Source: Thiomonas intermedia (GTDB lineage Bacteria > Pseudomonadota > Gammaproteobacteria > Burkholderiales > Burkholderiaceae_C). From it: a DNA stretch of 64,000 bases. Both the position numbers and the translations under genes were made by a program. Numbering within the stretch: position 1 is the first letter of the stretch; every line of letters starts with the position of its first letter. The DNA is taken from the NCBI RefSeq assembly GCF_002028405.1, contig NZ_CP020046.1, positions 1,550,001 to 1,614,000 on the forward strand, written 5' to 3'. Of the stretch, positions 9,041 to 17,075 are shown one piece after another. The notes below the pieces were generated by a model. It saw only the letters and a list, made by a program, of their open reading frames with translations, was not told the origin of the DNA and did not search any database.

Positions 9041-9225
9041 TCACGCTGGTGTGCTCGTACAGCCTGGAGAACAGGTGGAACAGCAACGCCCCTCCAGCCT
9101 GACAGAACGGCAGATAGCCCAGCTCATCAAGGATGACCAGGCCCATGCGCAGCATGGCTGGTGGCGATGCGACCGGCCTTGCCTTGGGCCTGCTCCTGCT
9201 CCTGGGCGTTGACCGTGTTCAGTGG
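9041..9225 (-). pseudogene. Remnant of an IS21-family istB helper ATPase gene
   Basis: The minus strand codes for VILDELGYLPF then GGALLFHLFSRLYEHTSV, the Walker B region of IstB. Another frame upstream gives NAQEQEQAQGKAGRIA, the segment expected just before it. The two parts are in different frames and both ends are missing, so this is a frameshifted fragment. It lies directly against the 3' end of mazF. It differs from the istB of the intact IS21 at 57748-60424. Confidence 0.8.
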
Positions 9226-9593
9226 TTGCAGATGCCGAACACGGTATCGAAGCGCTTGAGGGCCGCGGCGAGCAGCTTGGTGTGGCCTGTTCCCCAGGGA
9301 TGCGGCCGTGCATGGCGCTCGCGCCAGTCGAAGGACTTGGGCTGATGGGTCAGCAGGTAGCCGGGCTCACCCTTGGCGCCTGGCGCTGCGATGGCAAAAG
9401 GGTTGTCGGCATGTCGCTGGGCGTGCGTCATTGGGAAGCCCACGACGATGCCCGTGCGCTCGGCAAAGGCCTTGGCCGAGATCACCAGCATCGGATGGTC
9501 ATCAGGCATCTCTTCACCGACCGCCGGGTTGTACTGGATGAAAATGATCTCGGCCCGCTCGGGCACCCAGAGCGCGGATTTACGTGTCGCCAT
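9219..9593 (-). CDS. mazF: MazF/PemK-type endoribonuclease toxin
   Basis: About 124 residues, starting MATRKSALWVPERAEIIFIQ. The family pattern is clear: WVPERAEIIFIQYNPAVGEE, HPMLVISAKAFAERTGIVVG, FPMTHAQ and a late VFGIC. MazF toxins cut mRNA in the cytoplasm. ATG 9593 was chosen over the longer frame because it gives the usual short overlap with the antitoxin (14 bp). The 3' end abuts the istB remnant, which may have replaced a few terminal codons. Confidence 0.88.
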   Translation of the reverse strand: MATRKSALWVPERAEIIFIQYNPAVGEEMPDDHPMLVISAKAFAERTGIVVGFPMTHAQRHADNPFAIAAPGAKGEPGYLLTHQPKSFDWRERHARPHPWGTGHTKLLAAALKRFDTVFGICNH

Positions 9594-9840
9594 GGGCAAA
9601 CGCCTCCACACCCGCGGCACCACCAGCCATCACTTCACCGCCGTGCTTTTTCGGATCGAAGGCGGCCAGCATCTGGTCCAGTGTCGGCTCGGTTTCGGTC
9701 TCGATGACGATTCGGCCAGGCTTGACCGTGACACGCACAGGCGAACCCTCGGCCACGCCGGCGGTCTTCGCCATTGGCTTCGTGAGCCGCAGCGCGAGAC
9801 CGTTGCCCCATGCGCTGATCTGTGCTGCTGAAATGCTCAT
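9580..9840 (-). CDS. mazE: MazE/PemI-type AbrB-fold antitoxin
   Basis: An 86-residue protein with the swapped-hairpin AbrB/MazE fold: ISAWGNGLALRLTKPMAKTA, then EGSPVRVTVKPGRIVIE. The C-terminal tail is the toxin-binding part. ATG 9840 has GGAG upstream (TATCGGAGATTGCAC), and the longer frame above it runs through the operator. MazE binds MazF and represses the operon through upstream palindromes, which are clearly present here. Gene order antitoxin-toxin with overlap is canonical. Confidence 0.88.
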   Translation of the reverse strand: MSISAAQISAWGNGLALRLTKPMAKTAGVAEGSPVRVTVKPGRIVIETETEPTLDQMLAAFDPKKHGGEVMAGGAAGVEAFAHGDT

Positions 9841-9856
9841 GTGCAATCTCCGATAA

Positions 9857-9907
9857 GTTGACACGATGGTATCAACATGGCGGGAACGTGTCAACATTCG
9901 TTGATAC
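9857..9907 (-). promoter_or_regulatory. mazEF promoter with two palindromic operators
   Basis: Four 8-bp half-sites form two inverted repeats with 4-bp spacers: GTTGACAC/GTATCAAC (9857-9864 and 9869-9876) and GTGTCAAC/GTTGATAC (9888-9895 and 9900-9907). On the minus strand a promoter lies across them: TTGACA (9894-9889), a 17-bp spacer, then TACCAT (9871-9866). Binding at either palindrome would cover a promoter element, as expected for MazE/MazEF autoregulation. This is inference from pattern; no footprint data. Confidence 0.68.
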
Positions 9908-9929
9908 GCCATAGGAGATCAAAGTTGGC

Positions 9930-10235
9930 GCAAGGGCTGCGGCTCTCGGCGATGCGCCAAACCGCGTTGTGCATCTCACCGCCGTGGTGGAGGTGTTCAG
10001 TCGACGCAGCTTTGCGCACCGGTGGCCACCCCCTGGAGGCGAAGAACGCGGAGGAGGCGATCCAGGAAGCGCTGGCGCGTTACGGCACCCCAAAGATTGA
10101 ACACCGAGCAGGGCAGCCAGTGCACCGCGCAGGACTTCGCCTGCGCGGTGCAGAACTCTGGCGCCAAACTCTCCATGGACGGTCGCGGTTCAACAGCGCA
10201 CGGGACAACGCCTACCGCCCCATACGCTACTAATT
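9930..10235 (+). pseudogene. Frameshifted remnant of an IS3-family transposase (rve core)
   Basis: In one frame the plus strand gives VVEVFSRR, in another NTEQGSQCTAQDFACAVQNS and LSMDGRG, which are the ordered motifs of the IS3 OrfB integrase core. The frames differ and both termini are absent, so it is a fragment. It fills the gap between the mazEF operator and the porin gene and overlaps the likely upstream region of the porin. Confidence 0.82.
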
Positions 10236-10344
10236 GCAATACTTGGTAACCCATTAAATCTTTAATCATTTCGTCATGTCGCTTAGGGACTATCGCTGCA
10301 TCGCGCGCACTGCACGACGCCCCATAAGACCGATACACCCTGAA

Positions 10345-11664
10345 ATGACCACAACTCGACTCGCCCTTCGCAAGCCCTTGCTTGCGCTCGCCCTCGGCGC
10401 GGCCTTCTCCCTTGGTGCAGCATCGCCATCGCTGGCCGCTTCACCTGCCAGCCTGTTCCACGTCTCGGGGGACTTGCGGCTTTACAACTTCAACAAGAAC
10501 TACGGCGCGCCGACCCAACAGGATCAACGCTCCTCCGCCATCGGTGGGGGATTGAACATCACCACCGATCCGTTTCTTGGTGGATTCGGCCTGGGACTGA
10601 GCCTGTACCACGCCAGCGCCCTCGAAACCTTCCCGGCGGGAGACAAGGCGCGGGAAACCACTCTGATGGGAAGCAAGTCGTCGCTGACCACGGTGGGGCA
10701 AGCCTATGTCCAGTTTGCACGCGATGGCGCCTTGATCCGCGCCGGGCGCCAGATCATCAATACGCCGTGGATGGGCGCGCGAGACTCGCGGATGATTCCG
10801 CAAACCTTCCAGGGGGTGTGGGCGTCACTCGTGCCGATGCACGGCCTGGAATTGATGGCTACGCGCATCAATGCCTTCAAAAGTCGGACATCGGACGCCT
10901 TCACCCATGACAATCTCTATTACCCGAACGGGTACGAGGGCGATCAGCTCTATGGCACGACCGCCGTCTTTCCCAAGAAAGCCGTGCTGCCCGAAGCAAA
11001 CGGCACGAGTGTCGTGGGAGCGCGCTATCACGCCGTGTCTGCGCATGCCGAAGCCTGGTACTACGACTACAACGACTTTGCGCGGAGCCTCTATCTGAAC
11101 GGCGGCTACGCCTTTGGGGCTCCGCATGCCGCGGTCGCACCTTATGTCGACGCGCAGTTCATGCATCAGACGGGCGGCTCGATGTTTCAGCAGTTCAAGG
11201 CCACCCTGTTCGGCAAAGGCGGCGCGGTCAACTCCACCTTGTGGGGTCTGCGCGGCGGCGTGAAGTTCTCCGGCAACAATGTTTCCCTGGCCTACAACAA
11301 GCTGGAAGACCATGCCAACGCCTTCGGCGGCGGCGCCATCGTCTCGCCCTATGGCGACTACACCGCGATGTATGCCGCAGTGATGACGGCCAACCTTCTG
11401 GCCTATGGCCCGGGTGACGCCACTGAACTGGCCTACAGCCGCAGCTTCCTGGATCACCAGATCAAGCTCAAGGTCGCCGCCTTGAAGTTCCACACCACCT
11501 ACAGCGGCAACCCGCATGCCTTCTATCTCGATGCCACTTACGCCTTCACCGGCAAACTCAAAGGCCTGACCCTGCGTGACCGTTTGGCGGTGAGCAATGG
11601 AGCGCCATCGGCCGCGTACCGCTCCCTGGCCTACAACCGCTTGATGTTGCAATACGCCTTCTGA
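10345..11664 (+). CDS. Outer-membrane porin, OprD-like
   Basis: A 439-residue beta-barrel protein. ATG 10345 gives a good Sec signal (basic start, hydrophobic core, cleavage near SPSLA-ASPAS). Typical OprD-family features follow: FHVSGDLRLYNFNKNYG, GRQIINTPWMGARDSRMIPQ, and alternating strands to a terminal Phe (LMLQYAF), the BamA recognition signal. OprD porins admit small organic acids, amino acids or peptides. It stands 12 bp before an ABC transporter ATPase and so probably supplies the same substrate to the periplasm. Upstream DNA is an IS3 relic, so its promoter may have been altered. Confidence 0.85.
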   Translation: MTTTRLALRKPLLALALGAAFSLGAASPSLAASPASLFHVSGDLRLYNFNKNYGAPTQQDQRSSAIGGGLNITTDPFLGGFGLGLSLYHASALETFPAGDKARETTLMGSKSSLTTVGQAYVQFARDGALIRAGRQIINTPWMGARDSRMIPQTFQGVWASLVPMHGLELMATRINAFKSRTSDAFTHDNLYYPNGYEGDQLYGTTAVFPKKAVLPEANGTSVVGARYHAVSAHAEAWYYDYNDFARSLYLNGGYAFGAPHAAVAPYVDAQFMHQTGGSMFQQFKATLFGKGGAVNSTLWGLRGGVKFSGNNVSLAYNKLEDHANAFGGGAIVSPYGDYTAMYAAVMTANLLAYGPGDATELAYSRSFLDHQIKLKVAALKFHTTYSGNPHAFYLDATYAFTGKLKGLTLRDRLAVSNGAPSAAYRSLAYNRLMLQYAF

Positions 11665-11676
11665 TCGAGCATTGCC

Positions 11677-12735
11677 ATGGCGGCGTTATGCATTCAGGGG
11701 CTCGGTGTGCGGTATGGTGAGCAGCCCGTGCTGGAAGACATCGGGCTCAAACTGGCAGCAGGTGATTATGCCTGCCTTCTGGGGCGTTCAGGCTCGGGCA
11801 AAAGCACCTTGCTTGCCGCGGTTGCTGGGTTCATCAGGCCATCCGCGGGTCAGATCGTGATCGGCGCGGAAACGGTCCATGACGCGCCAACGGGTCTCGA
11901 TCGCTCGCCCCACCAGCGCGGATTGGGCATGGTGTTTCAGGAGGCCAATCTGTGGCCTCACCTGAGCGTGACGGACAACATTCTGTTTCCCCTACGCAGC
12001 CGAAGGCTACATGCAGATGCTCGTTGGGCAGAAGAACTGCTGGATCGTGTCGGGCTCACCGGGCTGGGCAAACGCAAGCCTGCGTCGCTGTCCGGTGGCC
12101 AGCGTCAGCGGGTGGCCATCTGCCGCGCCCTGTCGGCCAAACCCGGCCTTGTGCTGCTCGACGAACCGCTATCGGCCGTCGACGGGCCGACCCGCGAGGA
12201 ATTGCGGGCTTACCTGCAAACCTTGTTTGCCGAAACCGGCACCACCGCGCTGCATGTCACCCATGATCCGGCCGAGGCTTTCGCACTGGGCCATCGTGTG
12301 GCCGTGCTGGATCAGGGCCGCATGGCGCAATGCAGCACGCCCGTCGAGATCTACCGCCAGCCAGACAGCGAAACAGTCGCCGGACTGACCGGAAGTTATC
12401 GGAGCGTTCCGGTTCATGTCGAACAGCATGGCGGGGGTCAGGCGCATTTCGAATTTGATGGCCGCGCCTGGGCCGCACCCGCACATGCCAGCGTCCGTCG
12501 CGGCCCCGCCCGGCTGCTATTGCGGCCACAGGCTGTGCGCATCCGGCCGGAGACCGGTGCGTGGCGCGTGCACAAGCGGCGCTTCGATGCGGGGGTTTTT
12601 CACATCGAAGTCGAACACCCGGGCGGAAACCAGATCCATGGCCTTTGCCCCCAGAATCCCGCGCACGATGCCGTGGCCATCGACCTGATTCCCGAACACT
12701 GCTGGCTGCTCCCGGCCGGTCAGCGCACCGTCTGA
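11677..12735 (+). CDS. ABC importer ATPase of the FbpC/PotA type
   Basis: A 352-residue nucleotide-binding subunit. Walker A GRSGSGKST is near residue 40, followed by Q-loop FQEANLWPH, signature LSGGQRQR, Walker B LVLLDEPLSAVDGPTRE and switch His in LHVTHDPAEA. The extra C-terminal domain of about 110 residues (after QPDSETVAG) is the TOBE-like regulatory part of ferric, phosphonate and spermidine importers. It lies between the porin and the binding protein, all on one strand. The substrate is not readable from the ATPase. Confidence 0.9.
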   Translation: MAALCIQGLGVRYGEQPVLEDIGLKLAAGDYACLLGRSGSGKSTLLAAVAGFIRPSAGQIVIGAETVHDAPTGLDRSPHQRGLGMVFQEANLWPHLSVTDNILFPLRSRRLHADARWAEELLDRVGLTGLGKRKPASLSGGQRQRVAICRALSAKPGLVLLDEPLSAVDGPTREELRAYLQTLFAETGTTALHVTHDPAEAFALGHRVAVLDQGRMAQCSTPVEIYRQPDSETVAGLTGSYRSVPVHVEQHGGGQAHFEFDGRAWAAPAHASVRRGPARLLLRPQAVRIRPETGAWRVHKRRFDAGVFHIEVEHPGGNQIHGLCPQNPAHDAVAIDLIPEHCWLLPAGQRTV

Positions 12736-12758
12736 ACTCGTCTAACGAACTGCACACC

Positions 12759-13745
12759 ATGTCATTCAAAAAGCTGCTCTCCCTTGCCTTGATTCTGACC
12801 GCGCTGAGCGTGCGCGCGGCCGTCGCCGCCGATCTGGTGGTATACAGCAGTGCGCCTGCCTCGTTGGCCAAGGCTCTGGCCGCGGGCTATGCCAAGCAGA
12901 CCGGACAGCAGGTCGACCTTTACGCCGCCAGTACCGGCAAAATCATGGCGCGTCTGGCCGCCGAGGCCGAGCATCCGCATGCCGATGTCGTCATCTTGGC
13001 GGACTGGACTGCTGGACTCGCCCTCGCCGATCAAGGCCTGGTGCAGCCGTATCGACCCCAAGCCCTCGTCGACAAGCTGCGGCCGCAAGTCAATGCCCCG
13101 GGCCCATTCCTGCCCGTCGGCGCCGACGTGGTGGGCATCGTCACCAACACCCATCTGGTGAGCGCTGGCCAAGCGCCGCGTGATTGGGCCGATCTGGCCC
13201 ATGCGCAATGGAAGGGGCGGCTCACCATGCCCGATCCCACGCTGTCGGGCACCGCCTCCGATTTCGTAATAGCCTACATCGCCCATGAAGGACAGGAGGG
13301 CTGGGACTGGTTCAAGCAACTCAAGGCCAACGGCTGCATCTGGCCCGGACCGAACGCCAGCGCGCTGCGCCCGGTCGAAATGGGTGAGCGCAGCATCATG
13401 GTGGCCGGCGTCGGGCATACGGCGCTCAAGGCCAAGCTCGCCGGAAACAGTCTCGACCTCGTCATTCCACGCAGTGGCGTGCTGCTCATCCCGCGCCCCA
13501 TCATCGTTCTGAAGAGCAGCCGCCAGCAGGCCGCGGCAGACCATTTCGTCGACTATGCGCTGTCCCCAGCGGGTCAAGCCGATGTCGCCAAATCGCTGCT
13601 CCTGCCTGCCGTGGCATCTGTCAAGCCCGCGCCCGTCTGGCAAGACCCGAACTCGATGCAGGTTCTCCCGGTCGACTGGGCCGCATTGGCGCAACAGCGC
13701 GCCAGCGTTCTGGCCCGCTTCACCCATCAAATCCTCGGACGTTGA
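12759..13745 (+). CDS. Periplasmic solute-binding protein (family 1, ferric/phosphonate-like)
   Basis: A 328-residue protein with a clear Sec signal (MSFKKLLSLALILTALSVRA, cleavage after AVAA). The mature part starts DLVVYSSAPASLAKAL and contains ASTGKIMARLAAEAEHPHAD and WADLAHAQWKGRLTMPDP. This layout is shared by FbpA/FutA iron-binding proteins and PhnS-type 2-aminoethylphosphonate-binding proteins. The FbpA tyrosine pair is not obvious, so iron is only one option. ATG 12759 follows the ATPase stop by 23 bp. Confidence 0.85.
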   Translation: MSFKKLLSLALILTALSVRAAVAADLVVYSSAPASLAKALAAGYAKQTGQQVDLYAASTGKIMARLAAEAEHPHADVVILADWTAGLALADQGLVQPYRPQALVDKLRPQVNAPGPFLPVGADVVGIVTNTHLVSAGQAPRDWADLAHAQWKGRLTMPDPTLSGTASDFVIAYIAHEGQEGWDWFKQLKANGCIWPGPNASALRPVEMGERSIMVAGVGHTALKAKLAGNSLDLVIPRSGVLLIPRPIIVLKSSRQQAAADHFVDYALSPAGQADVAKSLLLPAVASVKPAPVWQDPNSMQVLPVDWAALAQQRASVLARFTHQILGR

Positions 13746-15389
13746 ATGAGGGCGGGATCCTGGCCACGCCGCACCAGCGAGGCCTTGCTGCTCATACTGT
13801 TCGCGCTGCTGGTCCTGGCGCCCCTGGCTGCGCTGGTTTTCGAGGCGATCCAGCCCGTGCGCTCCGGGCAGTCCCTGTTGTCCGTGTCGTCCCTGCTCGG
13901 ACGGGACACCTTCGGTAACCTGAAAGCCACCTTGCAGCTGGCGACATGGACTGCCGGGGTCGCGCTGATGGCAGGGGCCTTCCTGGCAGGACTGCTCGAT
14001 GCCGTTCCGCCGCGCGGGCTGCGCTGGGTCGAACCTCTGCTGCTGGGCTCGTTTCTCATCCCGCCCTACTTGACGGCGGTGGCCTGGACGCTGATTGCCG
14101 GGCCTGTCGGTCTATGGAATCAGCTCTTCGGGCATGGCGGGGCCTGGCTGGCGAAGGCGCTGTACTCGCTCCCCGGCATGGCCATCGTCATGGCCCTGCA
14201 CTTGACGCCGCTGGTCTACGTCATGGCAAGCGCGGCGTTGCGTGGGGTCGACCATAGCCTGCGCGAAGCCGCGCAGGTACATGGCGCACCCCCATGGCAC
14301 GCCCGCTGGATGGGCTATCGGCCTGGAGTCATCCCGGCCCTTCTGGCCGCAACCTTGTTGGTTTTCCTGGCCAGTGCCGAAGAGTTTGGCGTGCCCAAGG
14401 TGCTGGGCAATCTCGCGGGCGTGCAAGTCCTCAGCGTCGCCGTGGAACAAGCCATGGACGTCTGGCCGACGAATCTTCCGCGCGCCTCCGCCATCGGCTT
14501 GCTGCTGGGAGCGATCTCGCTGGTGATCTGGCTCCTCGCCTTCCCATTGACGCGGGCGAACGCAGGAACTGCGCAACGGCGCCCAGCTCGAACGCACCGC
14601 TGGAGCGGTGTGCCGCCGCTGTTGTTCGCCTTGATCGCCACCGGCTTGCCACTCGCTGCCATCGCCATCACCGCGTTGCAGAAGGCGGTCACCAACGGTC
14701 TGGCGTCCGGCAACTGGACCGGGTCACATTTTGCGCGGGTCTTGCGCCTTGGCGATGGGGGCCTCTCCGCGCTGATGGCCAGCACAGGCTTGGCCGTCTT
14801 CACGAGCATCGTCGGCATGGCGTTCGCGGTCATCGGCTTGTTGGCACTGCAACGCGCACCCCGCCGACTGGGACGTGCCCTGGAAGCCGCTGGCTATGCC
14901 CCGCAGGCGGTCCCCGGTGTGGTCATGGCCACCGGGTTGATTCTGTTCTGGAACGCGCCGGGCAACCCGCTGCCGATCTACGGCCATATCTCCATCATCG
15001 CGATCGCTTATCTCGCGCTGACATTGCCGTATGCCCTGCGCTACGCCGCGAGTGGTCTGCAACAAATTCCGGAGAGCATGACGCAGGCGGCGAGCGTGCA
15101 TGGGGCCCGTATGCCTCGCATCCTCGCCCGCATCACCCTGCCCTTGGCCTGGCCCCATATCGTTGCTGGAGCCGCCGTGCTGTTTGCGTTCTCGATGCGC
15201 GAACTGGCGTCGTCCATCTTGCTGCAGCCGCCTGGCGTGCAGGTGATTTCAACCTACATCTATGCCCAGTTCGACCAAGGCAACGTCAACGATGGCATGG
15301 CCCTGGCAGTGGTCGGCTTCGCCTTGACCTTGGCTGTTTTGGTGATCGCTCGTGTATCTGGCAGTGTGCTGCAGCGCCTATCGGGGTGA
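13746..15389 (+). CDS. ABC importer permease with two fused membrane domains (FbpB-like)
   Basis: A 547-residue inner-membrane protein with about 12 helices in two homologous halves. Each half carries the EAA coupling motif: SLREAAQVHGAPPWHARW in the first and SMTQAASVHGARMPRI in the second. Fused two-domain permeases are typical of ferric iron and some phosphonate importers. Its ATG directly follows the TGA of the binding protein, so translation is probably coupled. It completes a porin-ATPase-binding protein-permease operon. Confidence 0.9.
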   Translation: MRAGSWPRRTSEALLLILFALLVLAPLAALVFEAIQPVRSGQSLLSVSSLLGRDTFGNLKATLQLATWTAGVALMAGAFLAGLLDAVPPRGLRWVEPLLLGSFLIPPYLTAVAWTLIAGPVGLWNQLFGHGGAWLAKALYSLPGMAIVMALHLTPLVYVMASAALRGVDHSLREAAQVHGAPPWHARWMGYRPGVIPALLAATLLVFLASAEEFGVPKVLGNLAGVQVLSVAVEQAMDVWPTNLPRASAIGLLLGAISLVIWLLAFPLTRANAGTAQRRPARTHRWSGVPPLLFALIATGLPLAAIAITALQKAVTNGLASGNWTGSHFARVLRLGDGGLSALMASTGLAVFTSIVGMAFAVIGLLALQRAPRRLGRALEAAGYAPQAVPGVVMATGLILFWNAPGNPLPIYGHISIIAIAYLALTLPYALRYAASGLQQIPESMTQAASVHGARMPRILARITLPLAWPHIVAGAAVLFAFSMRELASSILLQPPGVQVISTYIYAQFDQGNVNDGMALAVVGFALTLAVLVIARVSGSVLQRLSG

Positions 15390-15756
15390 TTTCAGACTAA
15401 CTCAAATGCAGTCAGGTGGCCGGCACCCCTGATGATGAAAGTACTTTTGTTGTGGGGAAACACAGCCAAATCCGGATAGCCAAAAAGTTGAGGCCCCGTG
15501 ATCGACTTACCAGCACCAGTGGCGGCATCCGGCGTGGCCTACCGCTGATGAAATGAGAAATCAATCCGCCGGAACCTGACGGGGAATGAATTTGACCTGC
15601 CCCCCGCCATCCGCGAAAAGGCCACAAAACGGGCCCATTCAGGCCAAAACGCATGAGAAATCCGCTCGATTTTTCATGCCACTCCCGCTATATGAAAAAC
15701 AACGCATCACCTCGCGTTGTACCGTGGGTTGTGCAGACCTTCCTTAGCGCTTCTAC
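15390..15756. other. Gene-free spacer with short repeated motif
   Basis: I see no gene. The motif ATGAGAAATC occurs twice (15553-15562 and 15653-15662). The first copy extends to ATGAGAAATCAATC, which recurs inverted at 57365-57378 beside an IS5-like fragment. These look like leftover insertion-element ends. Confidence 0.4.
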
Positions 15757-16725
15757 TCAATAGCATCCCGGATGATCGTAGGGACGCTTGACAAACAAAT
15801 CAGGCCGCTCAGCGTACCAGTCCTTCATGGCCTGAATGGGCGTTCTGGACTTCAACGCTGACTGGGGCAATTGGTGGTTGTACAAGGCCACGTATCGCAG
15901 CAGCGTCTGCTCCAGGTCCAGTCCACTTTGGAAGCGGTGGCTTCGCAGCACATCGGCAATGCGCCCATTGAAGCGTTCGACCATGCCATTGGTGCGCGGG
16001 GTTCTGGGCTTGGTCAGCCGGTGTTCAATGCCCAGGCTGGCGCAGAGCTGATCGAATTCGTGCTCCCCGGTGGGCTGTCTGGCCCGTGTGGCGAAGAACC
16101 GATCTGTGAACTCCTTGCCGTTGTCGGTGAGCACCTTCTGGATGCGCATCGGGCAGGCCTTGTGCACCGCGTTCAGGAACGCCTTGGCACTGGCCGCCGT
16201 CTTGTTCTTCTTGATCTGCACGAACACCCAGAGCGTGGCACGGTCGATGGCCACGAACAGATAGCGCCTGCTGCTCTCATCCTGCATCTGCGGCAGGTAC
16301 TTCAGGTCCATGTGCAGGTACCCCGGCTCGTAGGCTTTGAACGTCTTGCTCGCCGGTGCAGGTTGCGCGGGTTTGAGCTCGCCCAGATTGCCCACACCAT
16401 AACGGCGCAGGCAGCGGTCCAAGCCCGAGCGGGTGGCCTTGGGGCAGATGAATTCACGGGTGACCGCCAACAGGTCATCCAGGGGCAGCAGCAGGGTACG
16501 ACGCAGTTCCACCACCCCTCGTTCCTGCGCGGGCGTGAGGGTGGTTTGCAGCCGGTGCGGGGTATGGGAAGCGTCGTGCACGCTGGTGCGCTTCTTCCAC
16601 TTGTAAACCGTCGCTTCGGTGATGCCATAGCGCTGGGCCAGGGCTGCGGCGCTGTCCGAGCTAGAGGCAAGCTCGGCCCGGATCGCCGGCGTGGTCCGGG
16701 CGTTCTTGTGCAGCGCGATCATCAT
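15757..16725 (-). CDS. IS481-family transposase
   Basis: A 322-residue DDE transposase. It has an N-terminal helix-turn-helix (ALAQRYGITEATVYKWKKR) and a retroviral-integrase core: LHMDLKYLPQ (first Asp), TDNGKEFTDRFF (second Asp), and HRLTKPRTPRTNGMVERFNG with the catalytic Glu. The end reads QSALKSRTPIQAMKDWY, as in IS481 elements. Start ATG 16725 matches the usual MIALHKNARTTPAIR N-terminus; the open frame above is unrelated. I could not find convincing terminal inverted repeats or a target duplication, so the element's limits stay undefined. It separates the iron-type operon from the amide locus. Confidence 0.88.
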   Translation of the reverse strand: MMIALHKNARTTPAIRAELASSSDSAAALAQRYGITEATVYKWKKRTSVHDASHTPHRLQTTLTPAQERGVVELRRTLLLPLDDLLAVTREFICPKATRSGLDRCLRRYGVGNLGELKPAQPAPASKTFKAYEPGYLHMDLKYLPQMQDESSRRYLFVAIDRATLWVFVQIKKNKTAASAKAFLNAVHKACPMRIQKVLTDNGKEFTDRFFATRARQPTGEHEFDQLCASLGIEHRLTKPRTPRTNGMVERFNGRIADVLRSHRFQSGLDLEQTLLRYVALYNHQLPQSALKSRTPIQAMKDWYAERPDLFVKRPYDHPGCY

Positions 16726-16968
16726 CAGAGGGCTCCCGGAACAAGGATTGAACGGCCCAGCAGATCCTCCACCAACTGGCGCATCGCCTCGCGTGCGGCC
16801 AGCAACGGATATCTCCTGGGGTCTATGTGTGCAATCAGCCGGGATGCGACACCTACTCTCAATTGAATTGACTCTCGACTTTGTTTCTTCCACGGGCGCC
16901 GACCACCTTCGTTCCTCATGAGACGAAAAGAAGCGGGTATGTAGTTGGCACGTCTGTCAAACGACGTA

Positions 16969-16997
16969 TTTGCACGTACGCGCCCTAAAAATATTCT
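16969..16997 (+). promoter_or_regulatory. Possible sigma70-type promoter of the amide operon
   Basis: TTTGCA (16969-16974), a 17-bp spacer and TATTCT (16992-16997) lie 79 bp before the urtA start, each matching 4 of 6 consensus bases. The whole 16726-17075 interval has no gene. I looked for a GG-N10-GC sigma54 site, as nitrogen genes often have one, and did not find a good one. Confidence 0.35.
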
Positions 16998-17075
16998 CTG
17001 GCCCGTGGTTGCCGCAATTGTTGGTGACCTGATGGGTTTCTGTTGCCTAACATCTATTTGCCGGGAGTAATTACT

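Noticed and set aside
16726-17075. Sigma54 promoter for the amide operon
   Set aside because: TTGGCACG at about 16945 has no GC at the required 10-bp spacing, so the site was not called.
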